Positions 54,619 to 64,000 of a stretch of DNA of 64,000 bases are shown here, piece by piece (within the stretch, counting starts at the first letter, position 1; the number at the start of each line of letters is the position of its first letter). The notes beneath the pieces are model-generated. The model saw nothing but the letters and a program-made list of their open reading frames with translations, ran no database searches and was not told the origin of the DNA. Location of the stretch: NCBI GenBank assembly GCA_947044405.1, contig CAMRHE010000169.1, positions 744,501 to 808,500 of the forward strand. Direction: 5' to 3'. The position numbers and the translations under genes were made by a program. The DNA comes from Leptodactylus fallax (lineage: Eukaryota; Chordata; Amphibia; Anura; Leptodactylidae).

Positions 54619-56170
54619 CAAGTGCATGTCAATAAATTAGAATATCATCAAAAAGTTATTATTTTTTTTTTTAGTAATTCAATTGAAAAAGTGAAAACAT
54701 ATATTATATTAAGTCATTACAAACAGAGTGAACTTTTTCAAGTGTTTACTTATGTTAATGTTGATGATTATGGCTTACAGCCAAGGAAAACCCAAAAGTC
54801 ATTATCTTAGAAAATTAGAATAATTAACCCAAAACAGCTGCAAAGGCTTCCTAAGCGTTTAAAAAGGTCCCTTAGTCTGGTTCAGTAGGCAACACAATCA
54901 TGGGGAAGACTTGACAGATGTCCAGAAGGCAGTCATTGACACACTCCACAAGGAGGGTAAGCCACAAAAGGTCATTGCTAAAGAATCTGGCTGTTCACAG
55001 AGTGCTGTATCAAAGCATATTAATGGAAAGTTGAGTGGAAGGAAAAAGTCTGGTAGAAAAAGGTGCACAAGCAACCGGGATAACTGCAGCCTTGATAGGA
55101 TTGTTAAGAAAAGGCCATTCAAAAATTTGGGGGAGATTCACAAGGAGTGGACTGCTGCTGGAGTCAGTGCTTCAAGAGCCACCACACACAGACGTATCCA
55201 GGACATGGGCTACAAGTGTCGCATTCCATGTGTCAAGCCACTCATGACCAATAGACAACACCAGAAGCGTCTTACCTGGTCCAACGAGAGAAAGAACTGG
55301 ACTGTTGCTCAGTGGTAAAAGGTGTTGTTTTCAGATGTAAATTTTGCATTTAATTTGGAAATCAAGGTCCCGGAGTCTGGAGGAAGAGTGGAGAGGCACA
55401 CAATCCAAGCTGCTTGAGGTCTAGTGTGAAGTTTCCACAATCAGTGATGGTTTGGGGAGCCATGTCATCTGCTGGTGTAGGTCCACTGTGTTTTATCAAG
55501 ACCAAAGTCAAAGTTCCCGCCTACCAGGAAATTCTAGAGCACTTCATGCTTCCCTCTGCCGACAAGCTTTTTGGAGATGGAATTTTCATTTTCTAACAGG
55601 ACTTGTCCACACTGCCAAAAGTACCAATACCTGGTTTAATAACCACAGTATCACTGTGCTTGATTGGCCAGCAAACTCGCCTGACCTTAACCCTATACAG
55701 AATCTATGGAGTATTGTCAAGAGGAAGATGAGAAACCAGACCCAACAATGCAGACGAGCTGAAGGCTGCTATCAAAGCAACCTGGGCTTCCTTAACACAT
55801 CTTCAGTGCCACAGGCTGATCGCCTCCATGCCACACCGTATTGATGCAGTCATTCATGTGAAAGGAGCCCCGACCAAGTATTGAGTTCATTTACTGTACA
55901 TACTTTTCATTTGGCCAACATTTCTGTGTTAAATAATTTTTTTACAGTTGGTCTTATATAATATTCTAATTTTCTGAGATAATGACTTTTGGGTTTTCCT
56001 TGGATGTAAGCCATAATAATCAACATTAACATAAATAAACACTTGAAAAAGGTCACTCTGTTTGTAATGACTCAATATAATATACAGTATGTGCTTCACT
56101 TTTTCAATTGAATTATTAAAAAAAAAAAAATTACTTTTTGAAGATATTCTAATTTATTGAGATGCACTTG
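54619..56170 (+). mobile_element. Full-length Tc1-type transposon D
   Basis: 1,552 bp with CAAGTGCATGTCAATAAATT and its complement, TA at 54617-54618 and 56171-56172. Inner repeats CAAAAGTCATTATCTTAGAA / TCTGAGATAATGACTTTTGG. Arms of about 210 bp, more diverged than in B and C. Confidence 0.95.
54900..55884 (+). pseudogene. Tc1 transposase D, heavily broken
   Basis: Start-region ATG at 54900 runs into an early TGA. The next frame gives LTDVQKAVIDTLHKEGK, a helix-turn-helix (SGCSQSAVSKHING) and basic GRKKSGRKR up to QW and a stop at 55316. Downstream pieces in shifting frames are VLFSD with the first catalytic Asp, KFPQSVMVWGAMSSAGVGP, the DDE second-Asp area with a stop before QD, and SPDLNPIQNLWSIVKRKMR, where the catalytic Glu codon is a Gln. 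It ends VKGAPTKY. Multiple stops and shifts plus loss of the Glu make it inactive and old. Confidence 0.9.
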
Positions 56171-57189
56171 TAATTGACTTTCTACTTCAGTTGCACAAAA
56201 TAATGTGGGTTCTCCTGCACACTCACATGCGGATGCCCGACTGTGTACTCATAACTTGAAACCCACTCCTAATGCCTGGGATTGGCAAACCGCGTCTATA
56301 GCGACCGCGGCATCTAAGAAGTTTTGGAGGGAGAGGGCTACCTCCTGTATCCATCAGAACCACTATGAACAAGATTGCAGGGGTCACATGACTTTACATA
56401 CCAGTCGGGAGTCTAATGAAGTCCCCCAAGCTGCTTATTTATTTAATAATGACAGGCAATATAATGGTAGTGCAATCCATTATAAAAGCTATCACAAGAT
56501 CTTAAGTTACCTTATTGGGTATTGCCATGTCCATAAGGTCTGAGCTATAGATCTGTAATGTTATTTCACCCGCACGCTGAATGATGTAAAAAACTACAGG
56601 TAAATCTAAAAAAAATGCCAGAATTGCCATTTTTTGACTGTTGACCACTTCCAAAAAAATGTAAAAAGCAATCAAAAAGAGTTATGTTCATCAAAATGAT
56701 ATCAATAAAAAGATCAGGTCAAAAAATAAGCCATTGCATAATCAATAAAAAAATAATTAGGTTGAAGAAAAACTATTTGGTAATTTAATCATATCGACAC
56801 AGTGAATACATTTATTAAGTTAAGTTATTTCAGCTGCACGATGAATGGCACAAAGTTTATGTCATAAAAAGGCAATGGCAAAAATGCATTTTTTTTCCTT
56901 CCCAGAAAGAGCTTCATAAAAGATAATCAAGGAGGCATAGCTACCCCCAAAATACTGTCATTAAACACTACCACTTGTACTGCAAAAAACATGATGAAAA
57001 AATAAAAAAGTTATATGGCTTGGTATGGTATGACGGAAAATTGGAAAAAAATGGTTTGATAATCAAGGCCTAAAACAAGCCAGTCGCTAAAGGTTTAAAC
57101 CTTATAACCATGTTGCTACAACACACACAGTAGAAACTGATAAAGTGGGTGAAATTTACTAAAAACCATACCTGAATTCTGCCACAGGT

Positions 57190-57540
57190 TGTGCTAAAAA
57201 GGCTGGCTTAATACAGACTGACTCAGCCCATGAGATACCGCCCAGATGTTGGCCATGTTTCCTGAACCATATATTCTGATCCAGGACCCAGGCTCCCAGC
57301 ATCATAATCATCTATGGTGCTAAGAGTCTCTGCCTCCCTGTGGTACTAAATCCCTTAATGTAAACATGATTACAGTACTGGACAGTAGTCCTGTGGGGAG
57401 GCAGGGATTCCTAGCATCAGAGATGACTATGATACTGGGAGTCCAGGGTCCAGCCCAGTGTTCAGTTTGAGAAATATGGACAATATCCATTCTATATCTC
57501 ACAGACTGAATCTGCCTATGTGAAGCTGGCCTAAACTTAA
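57190..57540. mobile_element. Foldback MITE, CCCAGCATCATAATC type
   Basis: GGCTTAATACAGACTGACTCAG faces CAGACTGAATCTGCCTATGTG. GACCCAGGCTCCCAGCATCAT faces ATACTGGGAGTCCAGGGTCC. Third member of the 37226-37550 family. Confidence 0.65.
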
Positions 57541-57859
57541 CCTTGGCCCAAGCCCTTTTCCCTCCCAGTCAGAAAGCCATTGTGCCAGTGCGGATACATT
57601 TTTGGCAGTAAAAAAGGCTATTGCTATTAACCGATAGCTGAAACTGAGATGGAACTGTGTGTCTCCTAGACTTCTAATGAAGAAGAACAGTGACTGTCAC
57701 TCTTAAAAATTAGCCCTATTATCGGTAGCTTGATCTACATGTAAAATTGCTTCTCAACTATGACAGGTATTTTTTTAGCAAAGTAACACATTAGAGGACA
57801 TATACTAGTCCTGTCTAATTTTTAGATTTTGAACCGAAAATAATGCCTGTTGACGCTGG
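57541..57859. other. Unrecognised intergenic sequence
   Basis: Nothing recognised. Confidence 0.4.
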
Positions 57860-58010
57860 GGGCCCCATGTGGCGTAAACACTGCGGAAACGCAGTGTAAA
57901 AAAACAAAGCATTTTACAGTCCCTGCAAAGTGGACAGGATTCTAGAGAATCCCATACACACATTGCGGGAAAATACGTGCAGAGGACACGCTCCAGCAGA
58001 AAAAAAAAAC
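57860..58010. mobile_element. TAA-MITE-2, left part
   Basis: GGGGGCCCCATGTGGCGTAA, GCATTTTACAGTCC and ACACACATTGCGGGAAAA. Truncated on the right. Confidence 0.6.
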
Positions 58011-59540
58011 ACTTTACATCTCTGCACCTATTACCTGATTGTCCGTGACATTTCGGGCCTCTTTCATGTATACTGCACTCAGATACCTACAATTCAGCTT
58101 CTCATTATCGCCGGAACATACATCATCTTGACTTATTTATTTCTCTTTGCTTTGCTATCAATCCCATGATGTGTCAGCACAGCATCTCATGGGCAGCTAG
58201 AGACTGTGTTATATCTACCTGCTGAGGACAGTGCATTTAGGCTTCTCTCTATACATTTTTAAATATATAAAGAGACTGTAAATCTATAACTAGTAAGACT
58301 AAGTTGTGAGTGCATTCATCATGACAGGAACTGTCTGGTCATCAGTAGTTAGTGACAGAGGTTTCTGTCTCCCCCATGGAAAGCTAGTGTGGAAAAGTCC
58401 ATCATACAGGAAGTCAGGGATCTTTGAATTAATTCCTGTAGATTTTATCTAGTCAAGAGCAAGAGCTACATGACCTTACTAAAGAGAATGATTCAGGCAG
58501 AAAGGAATAACTAAATAAGGTAATACTGGCTGAATTACTGGATATATATATTGGGGGAATAGGTACATAATGAATGAAAAGTGAGTGAAATGAGTGATTC
58601 TTTAAAGCTGACTCACCTTCTATCAATACAGTATTTCCACAACTGAAATCTGCAGAAAGCAGTGATATTTAAAGAAATGGAAAAATAATCTTCAAATATG
58701 CCAGTTTTGCACGAGAGTTATTAAAATGCTCATGCTTCTTGATAATTTAGAAGCATCTCTTGCCCTCTGTGACCCTGAATCTCAAATCTGCACCAGATTG
58801 GGAACCCGCATAGATATGAGCTATTTTTTTATGCCAGTTACTGGCGTAAATTATAAAAATTTGTCAGGCGATGAGAGAGGCCACACTCACTGAGCCATGC
58901 CCCTACATGTCTACTTTTCAAGAACATGGCATGGGGCACAAGTGTGTCAACATTTGTAAATTTTGTTGCAAAAACATTTTTGCAGAAACTGGCATAAAAT
59001 GTATGATAAATCTGGCTTACTATGTTTGTTGACATACTTCAGCATATACATTAGGGAGGTATCATATCCTTATAGACGTCAACATTCTTTTGGCATACAA
59101 TAAACTGATATATATGTCTTGAAAACTTTTTTAACAGAATACCATAAATCTGTCTGGCAACCGTCTGTGCACCTGTGTGTCTATCACATGACCATGGACT
59201 GATTTATATGCATTGCAAGTAAGCACAAAATGACAGCAAGCAGAGATCTAGAAAACCATGAAGGATTGATATGTAAAGTATAAAGGAAAATTTTGTATCT
59301 TTCATTATACAAACAATAATATTTGTCTCTCTCAGTATTTGTCTGAAACTACAGCGCCTGCCAAGTATGACAGATTCCCTTTAATAAGCTACAATAGTAG
59401 ATGCTTATTGTATTATAATTAATATTGGTAAAAATATTTGTAGTATTGGATTTTTAATTTTTGGTGAATGTTTTTTGTTCATTTTTTTCCTTGGTAGCAA
59501 TGCATTAAGTCATAAAAGGACTCCAGGGCGGCTGTGCATT
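58011..59540. other. Intergenic DNA with one probable MITE end
   Basis: TGACAGATTCCCTTTAATAAG near 59366-59387 resembles the end of a TTAAAGGGAATCTGTC MITE whose other end is not clear. The rest is unrecognised. Confidence 0.4.
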
Positions 59541-60540
59541 CTTCGTAATATTTTTAAGTGGTATACTACCCAGTATCAGCCATTCTATAAGAAAGTGCAT
59601 TATTAGCAGCAAATTTAGATATTTCTGGATTTCCATTAACATGTCCACACAGATAGGGATATTGGCAGTCTGCTGCTAATGCGAGTCCAGTATCTCCTGT
59701 GAAGTAAGGGGTGAGCACTACATGTGTTAAATCCCTCATTCCACATAACACAGCTTCCTCTCCAATATGTCATTCTCACACCTCCAAACTCCGCACCAAA
59801 CAAACATGAAAATCTACTACTGTTCTCCCCATGCACTCCATTTTCTTCCAATCTGAGAGCCATTTGTGAGTATAATTGAAAATTAGCAGTGCAGCTGTTT
59901 GAAGAGAGTAATTTATCACAGCACATTGTTCACTCCTGACACTTTAGCCCTGGCTCTAACAAGGCAGTGGTTGCTGGGGGTTGAGCTACAGAAAGTGATT
60001 CGGCTGCAATACTGCGTTTCCCCTGCTTTGTTGCTAATTGTAGCCTCTTTTTCTCCATTGAATTGGGAGTTGAGTAAAAGAGCTTGTTTGCTCTGTACAG
60101 CCGGGCTGCCAGGACTGCTCGGGCTATTATCACAAGATACTCTTGATCTTTTGAAAAGCAGGAAATAGAATTTTTCTCCAACAGGGAAAGTAATTTGCGA
60201 TGCGTCCATTAGTTCTTCATTAAAGCAAGATTAAATTGCATGGCAAATCACATCTGTGTTTGGATGATTAAAGGGTGGCATTTTAGAGGCCAAAACTAAT
60301 TACTAGTCAAAATGAATGGGAGTGAAAAAAACAGTCATGTTTTTACATTAGATAGTGTGGTTTGTAATTAGATTCAAGCTAATTCCACTATTTCTTCTCT
60401 TTTAATGAGATGAGCCTGTCCTCATCTTTTTCCAGGCCATGCTAACAGTCCAAAATGTATAATTTTGATAATACGAAGAGTTTACTTTATTGAAATTTCC
60501 ATGCTACCTGCCACAAGTGACCGGTCTATCTAGAGGTACT
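59541..60540. promoter_or_regulatory. Candidate conserved non-coding element or enhancer
   Basis: One kilobase without any recognised repeat, in the upstream gene-poor DNA. TAATTA homeodomain cores lie at 60298-60303 and 60365-60370, with GCTAATTGTAG, GGATGATTAAAG, CACATTGTTCAC and CTTTGTTGCTAATTG nearby, i.e. homeodomain- and SOX-type sites. The composition is balanced and unlike flanking AT-rich DNA. Overlapping open frames of 79-97 codons on both strands show no domains. Regulatory status is inference only. Confidence 0.35.
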
Positions 60541-60990
60541 TCTTGTTTGAGGAGGTGCCAGGGGCAAGCAAAGGGAGGACCCATTACAAATTCTAATTGG
60601 GTTACTGCAACTGATTAGCAACAATACAATTTTCCGATATTAATAGGTGCACTTATGAAATAGCCCACTGATAAAACATTCTGATGGGGAACAAATCCTA
60701 TCTATTTACAGTGAGTTTAGGATAAATTCTTTCTACGGATACAGTTCCCAGTGGTTTATAGCAAGTAACAGAAAGAAGTCAATAGAAGCAAGTGAATTAT
60801 TAGGATGATTAGTAAACAGTTTAATGTTACCAAATGCTTATTTTGGCAGGGTTTATATATAGTGAGGGAATAAAATGGAACAAACCCTGTTTTCTCAGAT
60901 AAGTTTTTCCCACCCAGAGTGCCTTGAACCTAATCAGGGGTTCCCCAGAAGGCATCAGGAAGACCTGTCACTTTTCCACATGGGCAGATT
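60541..60990. other. Unrecognised intergenic sequence
   Basis: Nothing recognised. Confidence 0.4.
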
Positions 60991-60999
60991 GGGAACTTA

Positions 61000-61167
61000 G
61001 GCTAAGGCCCCACGTAGCAGGCCGAAGCAAAAAGCAGCACAGAGCTTTTCACATAAAGTCTGCAGAGGTTTCCTCTGCATACTTTCTGCTTCCATTATAC
61101 CTATAGAGAAACTGCCGGCATTTCCACCTTGCAGTGACTGACGTTTACTCCACATGGGGTGCCGGCC
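61000..61167. mobile_element. TAA-MITE-2 deletion derivative, TTA duplication
   Basis: GGCTAAGGCCCCACGTAGC to ATGGGGTGCCGGCC, TTA at 60997-60999 and 61168-61170. At 168 bp it lacks part of the core. Confidence 0.75.
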
Positions 61168-61171
61168 TTAA

Positions 61172-61552
61172 AGAGGAATTATTTATATCTTTTAATAGGT
61201 ACTGCTTCACTAATTATGACACAGTTGGAATTCTTTTGTCTAGCCGTCACCATTCCTGAGCAATCAGTGCTGTTAGTTTTGGTGCTCGATATGCTGTACT
61301 GTCAGAAGGATGGTGTCAGGCAAGGGGTGTGATTCTGGGCTCTGACACTGGTTACCTTTGATTGTAGCTCTGAATTACACCCCTGCATAACACTGTCCTA
61401 CTGACATTACAGTGCTTAAACAGTACATCAGGCACCAAATCTAACTTTGCTTGTTGCTTGGTGGGGGCTAGAGAAATAATTCCAACTGTGCTGGAATCAG
61501 TGGAGCGTCGCCTATTAATAGATGCTAAAAATTTGAATTGGTGGAGGTCATT
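61172..61552. mobile_element. CACCAATTCC foldback element, starting at the same TTAA
   Basis: TTAA (61168-61171), then AGAGGAATTATTTATATC. ACACAGTTGGAATTCTTTTG pairs with TAATTCCAACTGTGCTGGAA. The right end GAATTGGTGGAGGTCATTTA is eroded. Confidence 0.65.
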
Positions 61553-61559
61553 TAGTAAT

Positions 61560-62545
61560 GGCTGAAAATGTGGATAGATTTAAAGCATTGTTATTTGTTT
61601 ATATACACACTGTAGTTGTCTAGTGGTAACTGAAGGAGAATTATTAAAACTGGCATGTCATATGCCAGTCTTGATACCCTGGGTGACTCTTAATAAATTA
61701 ATTACAGCTCTTGCACTCTGTGCATAAGAAACTCAAATCTAGATTTAATAAAACACAAAAACGGGCAGCACTCTATTGAATAAAAAGTGGAGTGGATCTT
61801 TATTCCATGAGAAACGTTTCTGAAGAAGCTTGAAAAAGACCTGCAGACCTAGGGGAATCTTGCAGAGTGGGTGGTGGTGGCAGTGGCAGACAATCAATAA
61901 ATCCATGGCTATATGCAAGATTTGCAAACAGAAACCTAGCCATGGCCGTTCAGGAACAAATGTAGGAACAGCAGCTCTATGTACTCACATGAAAAGGCAT
62001 AACTCTCTTATTTGGAAAAATAGACTTGACAGTGGCAGTTTCATTAGCAGGGGAAGTGAGCAAGGCTGTTCTCCTTCTCCTTCCTTGTAGGCAGGCCACA
62101 TCTACATGTAGCACATGGTCATCATTATCATCATCATAGCCAACTGTTTCTCCTCCTCTTTCTTGCCAACGTCAGTCATCCATAAGGGTATATCTGGCAG
62201 TTGTGCAACTTAACTCACACCTAGCACTTACAAGCCATCAAAACAGGCTAATTTTTCTACAAAGCCATTGCATTCTGTAATATAACCACCACGGGTATAT
62301 AAAAAATGATGGGCAAGCACCTTTTCCCCTAAAAAAAGGGTAATTTTTGGAGCGTTTTAAATGTTAAAATGCACAAAAGCGAGTGTCAGCGCAGTGTATA
62401 GCTAAAGTCTGAGTTTGTAGCCACTGCTTAACATTCAATTTTTCATAGACAAACATGTCACTTTCACTTTGACATATTTTCGGCTGTGTTTGCCTTAGAG
62501 AGCTAGAAAATGGATAGATAGATTCCTAGGAACCCTAGGAGTATT
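61560..62545 (+). mobile_element. BED-finger hAT element, copy B (internally deleted)
   Basis: Contains a BED-type finger frame (61902-62090) and, from 62015 to 62525, sequence matching two separated blocks of copy A (23430-23630 and 25200-25545). The transposase core is missing. The exact ends are not clear, and the first 180 bp may be flanking DNA. Confidence 0.65.
61830..62090 (+). pseudogene. BED zinc-finger N-terminus of a hAT transposase, truncated
   Basis: The frame includes AICKICKQKPSHGRSGT, then AALCTHMKRHNSLIW. The C-x2-C pair and H-x3-H pair with the ALCTHMKRH stretch are the BED-finger pattern that hAT transposases and ZBED proteins use to bind element ends. The frame stops after about 25 further residues (SPSPSL), where homology to the other copy continues only as non-coding DNA. 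No catalytic domain follows, so this is a dead N-terminal piece, not a host ZBED gene. Confidence 0.7.
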
Positions 62546-62562
62546 CTATACTATGTTTTAAG

Positions 62563-63170
62563 CAGGGATGTAATTAGCAAAGACAGGGCACCATAGCAAA
62601 CCTTTGACTCCCCCCCCCCCACGGCATAGCGCCCCCTTTCCGGGCCCCCACACAGTTTAACCCCCCATTTACACATACTATAATGTCCCAAAGTGGCCTC
62701 CAGATAGTATAATATCCTGTAGTGTCCCCTCCACACAATATAATGGCCCCTCCATTCAGTATAATGACCCATAGCGGCCCCTCCACACAGTATAATGTCC
62801 CATAGCGGCTCTTCCACACAGTTTAATATCCCATAGCAGTACCTCCACACAGTTTAATGTCCCATAGCAGCCCCTGCACACAGTATAATGTCCCATAACG
62901 GCCCCTGCACACAGTATAATGTCACATAGTGGCCCCTCCACACAGTATAATGTGAGATAGTAGACCCTCCACACAGTATAGTGTTTAATAGAGGCCCCTC
63001 CACACAGTATTATGTCCCATAGTGGCCCATCTACACAGTATTATGTCCCATTGTGGCCCCTACGGTGTTTGGCAGAACCAAAATTTTTTGGGGTATATCT
63101 TTTCAGTCCCCAGAGTATAATGATGAGAGGCCCAGGGTAGGTGACAAACCAGTGGTACTCACCCCTCCTG
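62563..63170 (+). mobile_element. hAT-A family, copy C (left end and array)
   Basis: CAGGGATGTAATTAGCAAAG then GGGCACCATAGCAAACC and a C run match the left end of copy A (CAGTGGCATAACTAG, GGGCACCAAGGCGAACA, C run). The 31-bp array and the CAGTCCCCAGAGTATAATGA hairpin arm follow. The right end is lost at or before the foldback at 63235-63541. Confidence 0.75.
62668..63062 (+). repeat. 31-bp minisatellite inside hAT copy C, about 12 units
   Basis: Units CACACAGTATAATGTCCCAT with AGCGGCCCCTC at 31-bp spacing, diverged by point changes. Confidence 0.9.
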
Positions 63171-63234
63171 AGCTACAGTGCTACTCCATGTTTCTCCATG
63201 TTTTAAAAATACAAATAAAGACACACAAATTCAA

Positions 63235-63541
63235 TTCAAATTCAAATGGCGAATGGCACGTGACTGCTGAGGCCAACCAGCGGCCCAAGGAAGGGACCTT
63301 CCAAGGGTACATCACAGGTAGTGACGTCCCATGTCCTTTCCTGAGGCCGCTGATTGGCCTCAGCAGTTACATGCGATGGGGACTTCCACCAGAAGGAGAC
63401 AATGGGGCTGAAGGACCGGACCACGCTGGGAGACACGGGAGCACCAGGGACAGGTGAGTATGTTTTTTTTTTTGTTTATTTTTTTTTTCACCTCCCCCGA
63501 CTTAATTAAAAAAAAATAAAAATTTAGCCTGGACAACCCCT
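63235..63541. mobile_element. Half copy of the AGGGGTTGTCC foldback element
   Basis: GACTGCTGAGGCCAACCAGCG / CGCTGATTGGCCTCAGCAGT centre, ACAGGTGAGTATG and CCTGGACAACCCCTTTAA right end, as in 28685-29152. The left terminal part is missing. Confidence 0.7.
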
Positions 63542-63707
63542 TTAAGGCCGAAATAGACTGCATTCTTAAGGGGCTCACCTCTTCCCATCTTTCATTTTTG
63601 TTTCTTGCTTCCTGCCTCCAAAGGCCATAAGTTTTATATTTTTCCATTAAAAAAGCTGTATGAGGGCTTTTTTTTCTGTGGGACAAACTGTACTTCCTAT
63701 TGGCACT
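63542..63707. other. Dispersed repeat fragment
   Basis: AAAAGCTGTATGAGGGCTTTT and TTCTGTGGGACAAACTGTAC resemble the GGGCTTATTTTTTGCAGGAC block at 5880. Confidence 0.4.
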
Positions 63708-64000
63708 TGAAGGGGTTTTCCATGCTAAAAATATTTATGATTATCCTGAGAATAGGTTATCAATATCCGACTAGTGAGGGTCTGATACTCGGCACATCCA
63801 TAAATCAGTTGTTATCAGCAGAGAATGGAACAGGAAGAAGAGAACTCTGTTCTCTATGTAGTGGCCAGACCAGTTACTGCAGATCAGATCTATATTATTT
63901 GAATGGTAGCTAACCTGCAGTAACTTGGTTTGGCAACTACATAGAGCACAGAACTGAGTTACTGCAGCTTAGCTCCCATTCAAGTGATATGGAGCTGATC
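63708..64000. mobile_element. GAAGGGGTTTTCCATGC-type MITE, runs off the right edge
   Basis: AGGGGTTTTCCATGCTAAAA, GAGAATAGGTTATCAATATC and a large palindrome (GGTAGCTAACCTGCAGTAAC near 63905). Same family as 13364 and 18854. The right end lies outside the window. Confidence 0.6.

Larger units (their letters stand above)
54557..57094. mobile_element. TTAA-flanked element with ACTAGCGACTG termini, hosting Tc1-D
   Basis: TTAA at 54553-54556 and 57095-57098. CCCACTAGCGACTGTC faces CCAGTCGCTAAAGGT. Piggybac-like target site, inferred. Tc1-D occupies 54619-56170. The remaining about 985 bp includes AT-rich sequence and a block at 56172-56540 whose open frame (NDRQYNGSAIHYKSYHKI) I do not recognise. 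Confidence 0.55.

Noticed and set aside
56205..56543. A 112-residue open frame inside the TTAA-flanked element as a possible transposase part
   Set aside because: I could not see DDE spacing, zinc-finger cysteines or any motif of a known transposase. Kept only as unexplained sequence.
61830..62090. A host ZBED gene
   Set aside because: The BED finger stops after a few dozen residues and lies in a repeat with a second partial copy at 23405-25560.
1..64000. Endogenous retrovirus or viral genes
   Set aside because: No LTR pairs, gag/pol/env-type motifs or viral replication genes were recognised. The only reverse-transcriptase motif belongs to a LINE.

Overview
The window is vertebrate nuclear DNA, most likely from an anuran amphibian. 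It has intron-exon structure with consensus splice sites, microsatellites, several 1.55-1.64 kb Tc1-type transposons with about 200-bp terminal repeats, hAT elements with 8-bp target duplications, many TAA/TTA- and TTAA-flanked foldback MITEs, LINE and SINE remnants, and AT-rich intergenic DNA. There is no bacterial, plasmid or viral gene organisation. The anuran call rests on recognising the repeat repertoire from general knowledge and is an inference.

The only host gene I can support is the 5' end of CCDC39, on the minus strand. It encodes the coiled-coil 96-nm axonemal ruler protein of motile cilia. Three coding exons are visible (5036-5125, 2573-2692 and 701-847), all with phase-0 junctions, and the gene continues off the left edge. 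A GC-rich promoter segment (about 5126-5400) carries an X-box-like RFX site 107 bp upstream of the ATG, as expected for a ciliary gene.

The rest (about 5.4-64 kb) is gene-poor upstream DNA built largely from transposon layers. 5.7-8.1 kb holds a LINE reverse-transcriptase remnant interrupted by a MITE and a TA-flanked element. 9.8-12.8 kb holds a hAT element with a perfect 8-bp target duplication and a 31-bp minisatellite, plus a second copy of its interior inside a TA-flanked element. 14.1-15.2 kb is a MITE inserted in its own relative. 15.7-17.3, 21.3-23.0, 41.1-42.8 and 54.6-56.2 kb are four full-length Tc1-type elements with broken transposases, two of them broken by a single TGA. 18.8-20.5 kb is a stack of foldback elements. 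23.4-25.6 and 61.8-62.6 kb are two partial copies of a BED-finger hAT element, one carrying a 90-bp tandem array. 27.2-28.1 kb is another hAT MITE, 28.7-29.2 kb a long foldback, and 30.8-32.1 and 54.6-57.1 kb are TTAA-flanked elements. 44.8-46.5, 49.3-51.9, 53.3-54.4 and 61.0-63.5 kb are MITE clusters.

Repeat-poor stretches, especially 59.5-60.5 kb and also 47.2-48.3, 52.3-52.6 and 34.2-35.15 kb, contain many homeodomain- and SOX-like motifs and are candidates for conserved regulatory DNA. I found no clearly new molecular system. The most unusual signals are minisatellites embedded in transposons, MITEs chained end to end at shared TTAA sites, and the single-stop Tc1 transposases.
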